From NCBI GenBank assembly GCA_034430835.1, contig DAOUDX010000365.1, forward strand, positions 1-21,173: a stretch of 21,173 nt of DNA, written 5' to 3'. The notes under the pieces were generated by a model. That model did not search any database. It saw only the letters and a program-made list of their open reading frames with translations, and was not told the origin of the DNA. This DNA comes from JAFGED01 sp034430835. GTDB taxonomy: Bacteria; Chloroflexota; Anaerolineae; B4-G1. Positions 21,057 to 21,173 of this stretch are shown here, piece after piece; positions within the stretch are counted from its first letter, which is position 1; every line of letters starts with the position of its first letter. The position numbers and the translations under genes were made by a program.

Positions 21057-21173
21057 CTAGTCCATTTCCAGGGCGAGATGAGCCTCCATGACCTCGAATC
21101 GTCCGTCGAGATCGAGTCTCAAGTCTGTCTCCACCTGTTCCGAGGCAGGCAGAGACATCGGTTCCGCAAATGC
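21057..21173 (-). CDS. C-terminal end of an unidentified protein (partial)
   Basis: An open frame enters from the right edge on the minus strand and ends in TAG at 21057. The visible 38 residues include AFAEPMSLPASEQ, VETDLRLDLDG and the end EAHLALEMD, acidic with alternating hydrophobic residues. The stop is 41 bases before the first repeat of the array and transcription runs the same way, so the array may be cotranscribed with it. A cas gene would be the natural guess from position, but nothing in these residues proves it. Confidence 0.5.
   Translation of the reverse strand, partial: AFAEPMSLPASEQVETDLRLDLDGRFEVMEAHLALEMD

Noticed and set aside
19210..21091. Long plus- and minus-strand reading frames across the CRISPR array (for example 19210-19926 and 20219-21091)
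   Set aside because: Their translations are repeated copies of the CRISPR repeat in different frames; they have no start signals and are artefacts of the repeat lacking stop codons.

Overview
The window looks like part of a chromosome from a moderately GC-rich bacterium, most likely a Chloroflexota (Anaerolineae-like) lineage. That placement is an inference from style: lipoproteins with a cysteine lipobox followed by a Thr-Pro spacer, a LysW-like carrier protein beside an ATP-grasp ligase, a Mut7-C/zinc-ribbon protein, degenerate response regulators and many small mixed-function operons. No rRNA or tRNA gene was seen.

Layout: 33-2690 is a minus-strand series of two small lipoproteins, an EamA-type transporter and a Mut7-C RNase-like protein, with intergenic repeat-like hairpins between them. 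2775-4118 (+) is an Amt-like membrane protein that has lost both pore histidines. 4133-7453 (-) is one tightly packed operon, in transcription order: LysW-like zinc-ribbon carrier, an N-terminal fragment of a lysine 2,3-aminomutase-type protein, a D-Ala-D-Ala-ligase-like ATP-grasp enzyme, a GNAT acetyltransferase broken by an in-frame UGA, a 2H phosphoesterase and a SLOG-fold protein. 7742-9889 (-) encodes a ThiF/E1-like enzyme, an RNA 2',3'-cyclic phosphodiesterase (ThpR) and a response regulator whose receiver lacks its phospho-acceptor. 9994-13295 (+) holds a lipoprotein lytic transglycosylase and a cysteine synthase, closed by a hairpin shared with the converging lon gene (13357-15825, -). 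A 36-codon minus-strand reading frame with a very strong terminator follows lon's upstream region.

16174-21015 is the most striking part: a large CRISPR array (37-bp repeat, 33 repeat copies including broken ones, 32 spacers of 36-39 bp) struck twice by related DDE-type insertion sequences at exactly the same base of the repeat. One copy (17292-19152) is full length, splits a repeat into two halves and is flanked by a 6-bp duplication. The other (about 16174-16771) is an internally deleted remnant that now forms the left border of the array. The repeat reads GTTGCAGG to ACTGAAAG on the minus strand, the form usual for type I/III arrays, so the array is probably transcribed right to left. The 25 spacers right of the intact element would then be the leader-proximal ones, and the 7 to its left would be cut off. 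No cas gene is complete in the window; a 38-residue C-terminal gene fragment on the minus strand ends 41 bp before the first right-hand repeat.

The two points most worth following are the repeated, position-specific insertion into CRISPR repeats and the LysW/ATP-grasp/aminomutase-fragment operon, which looks like an amino-group-carrier-protein pathway of unknown product.
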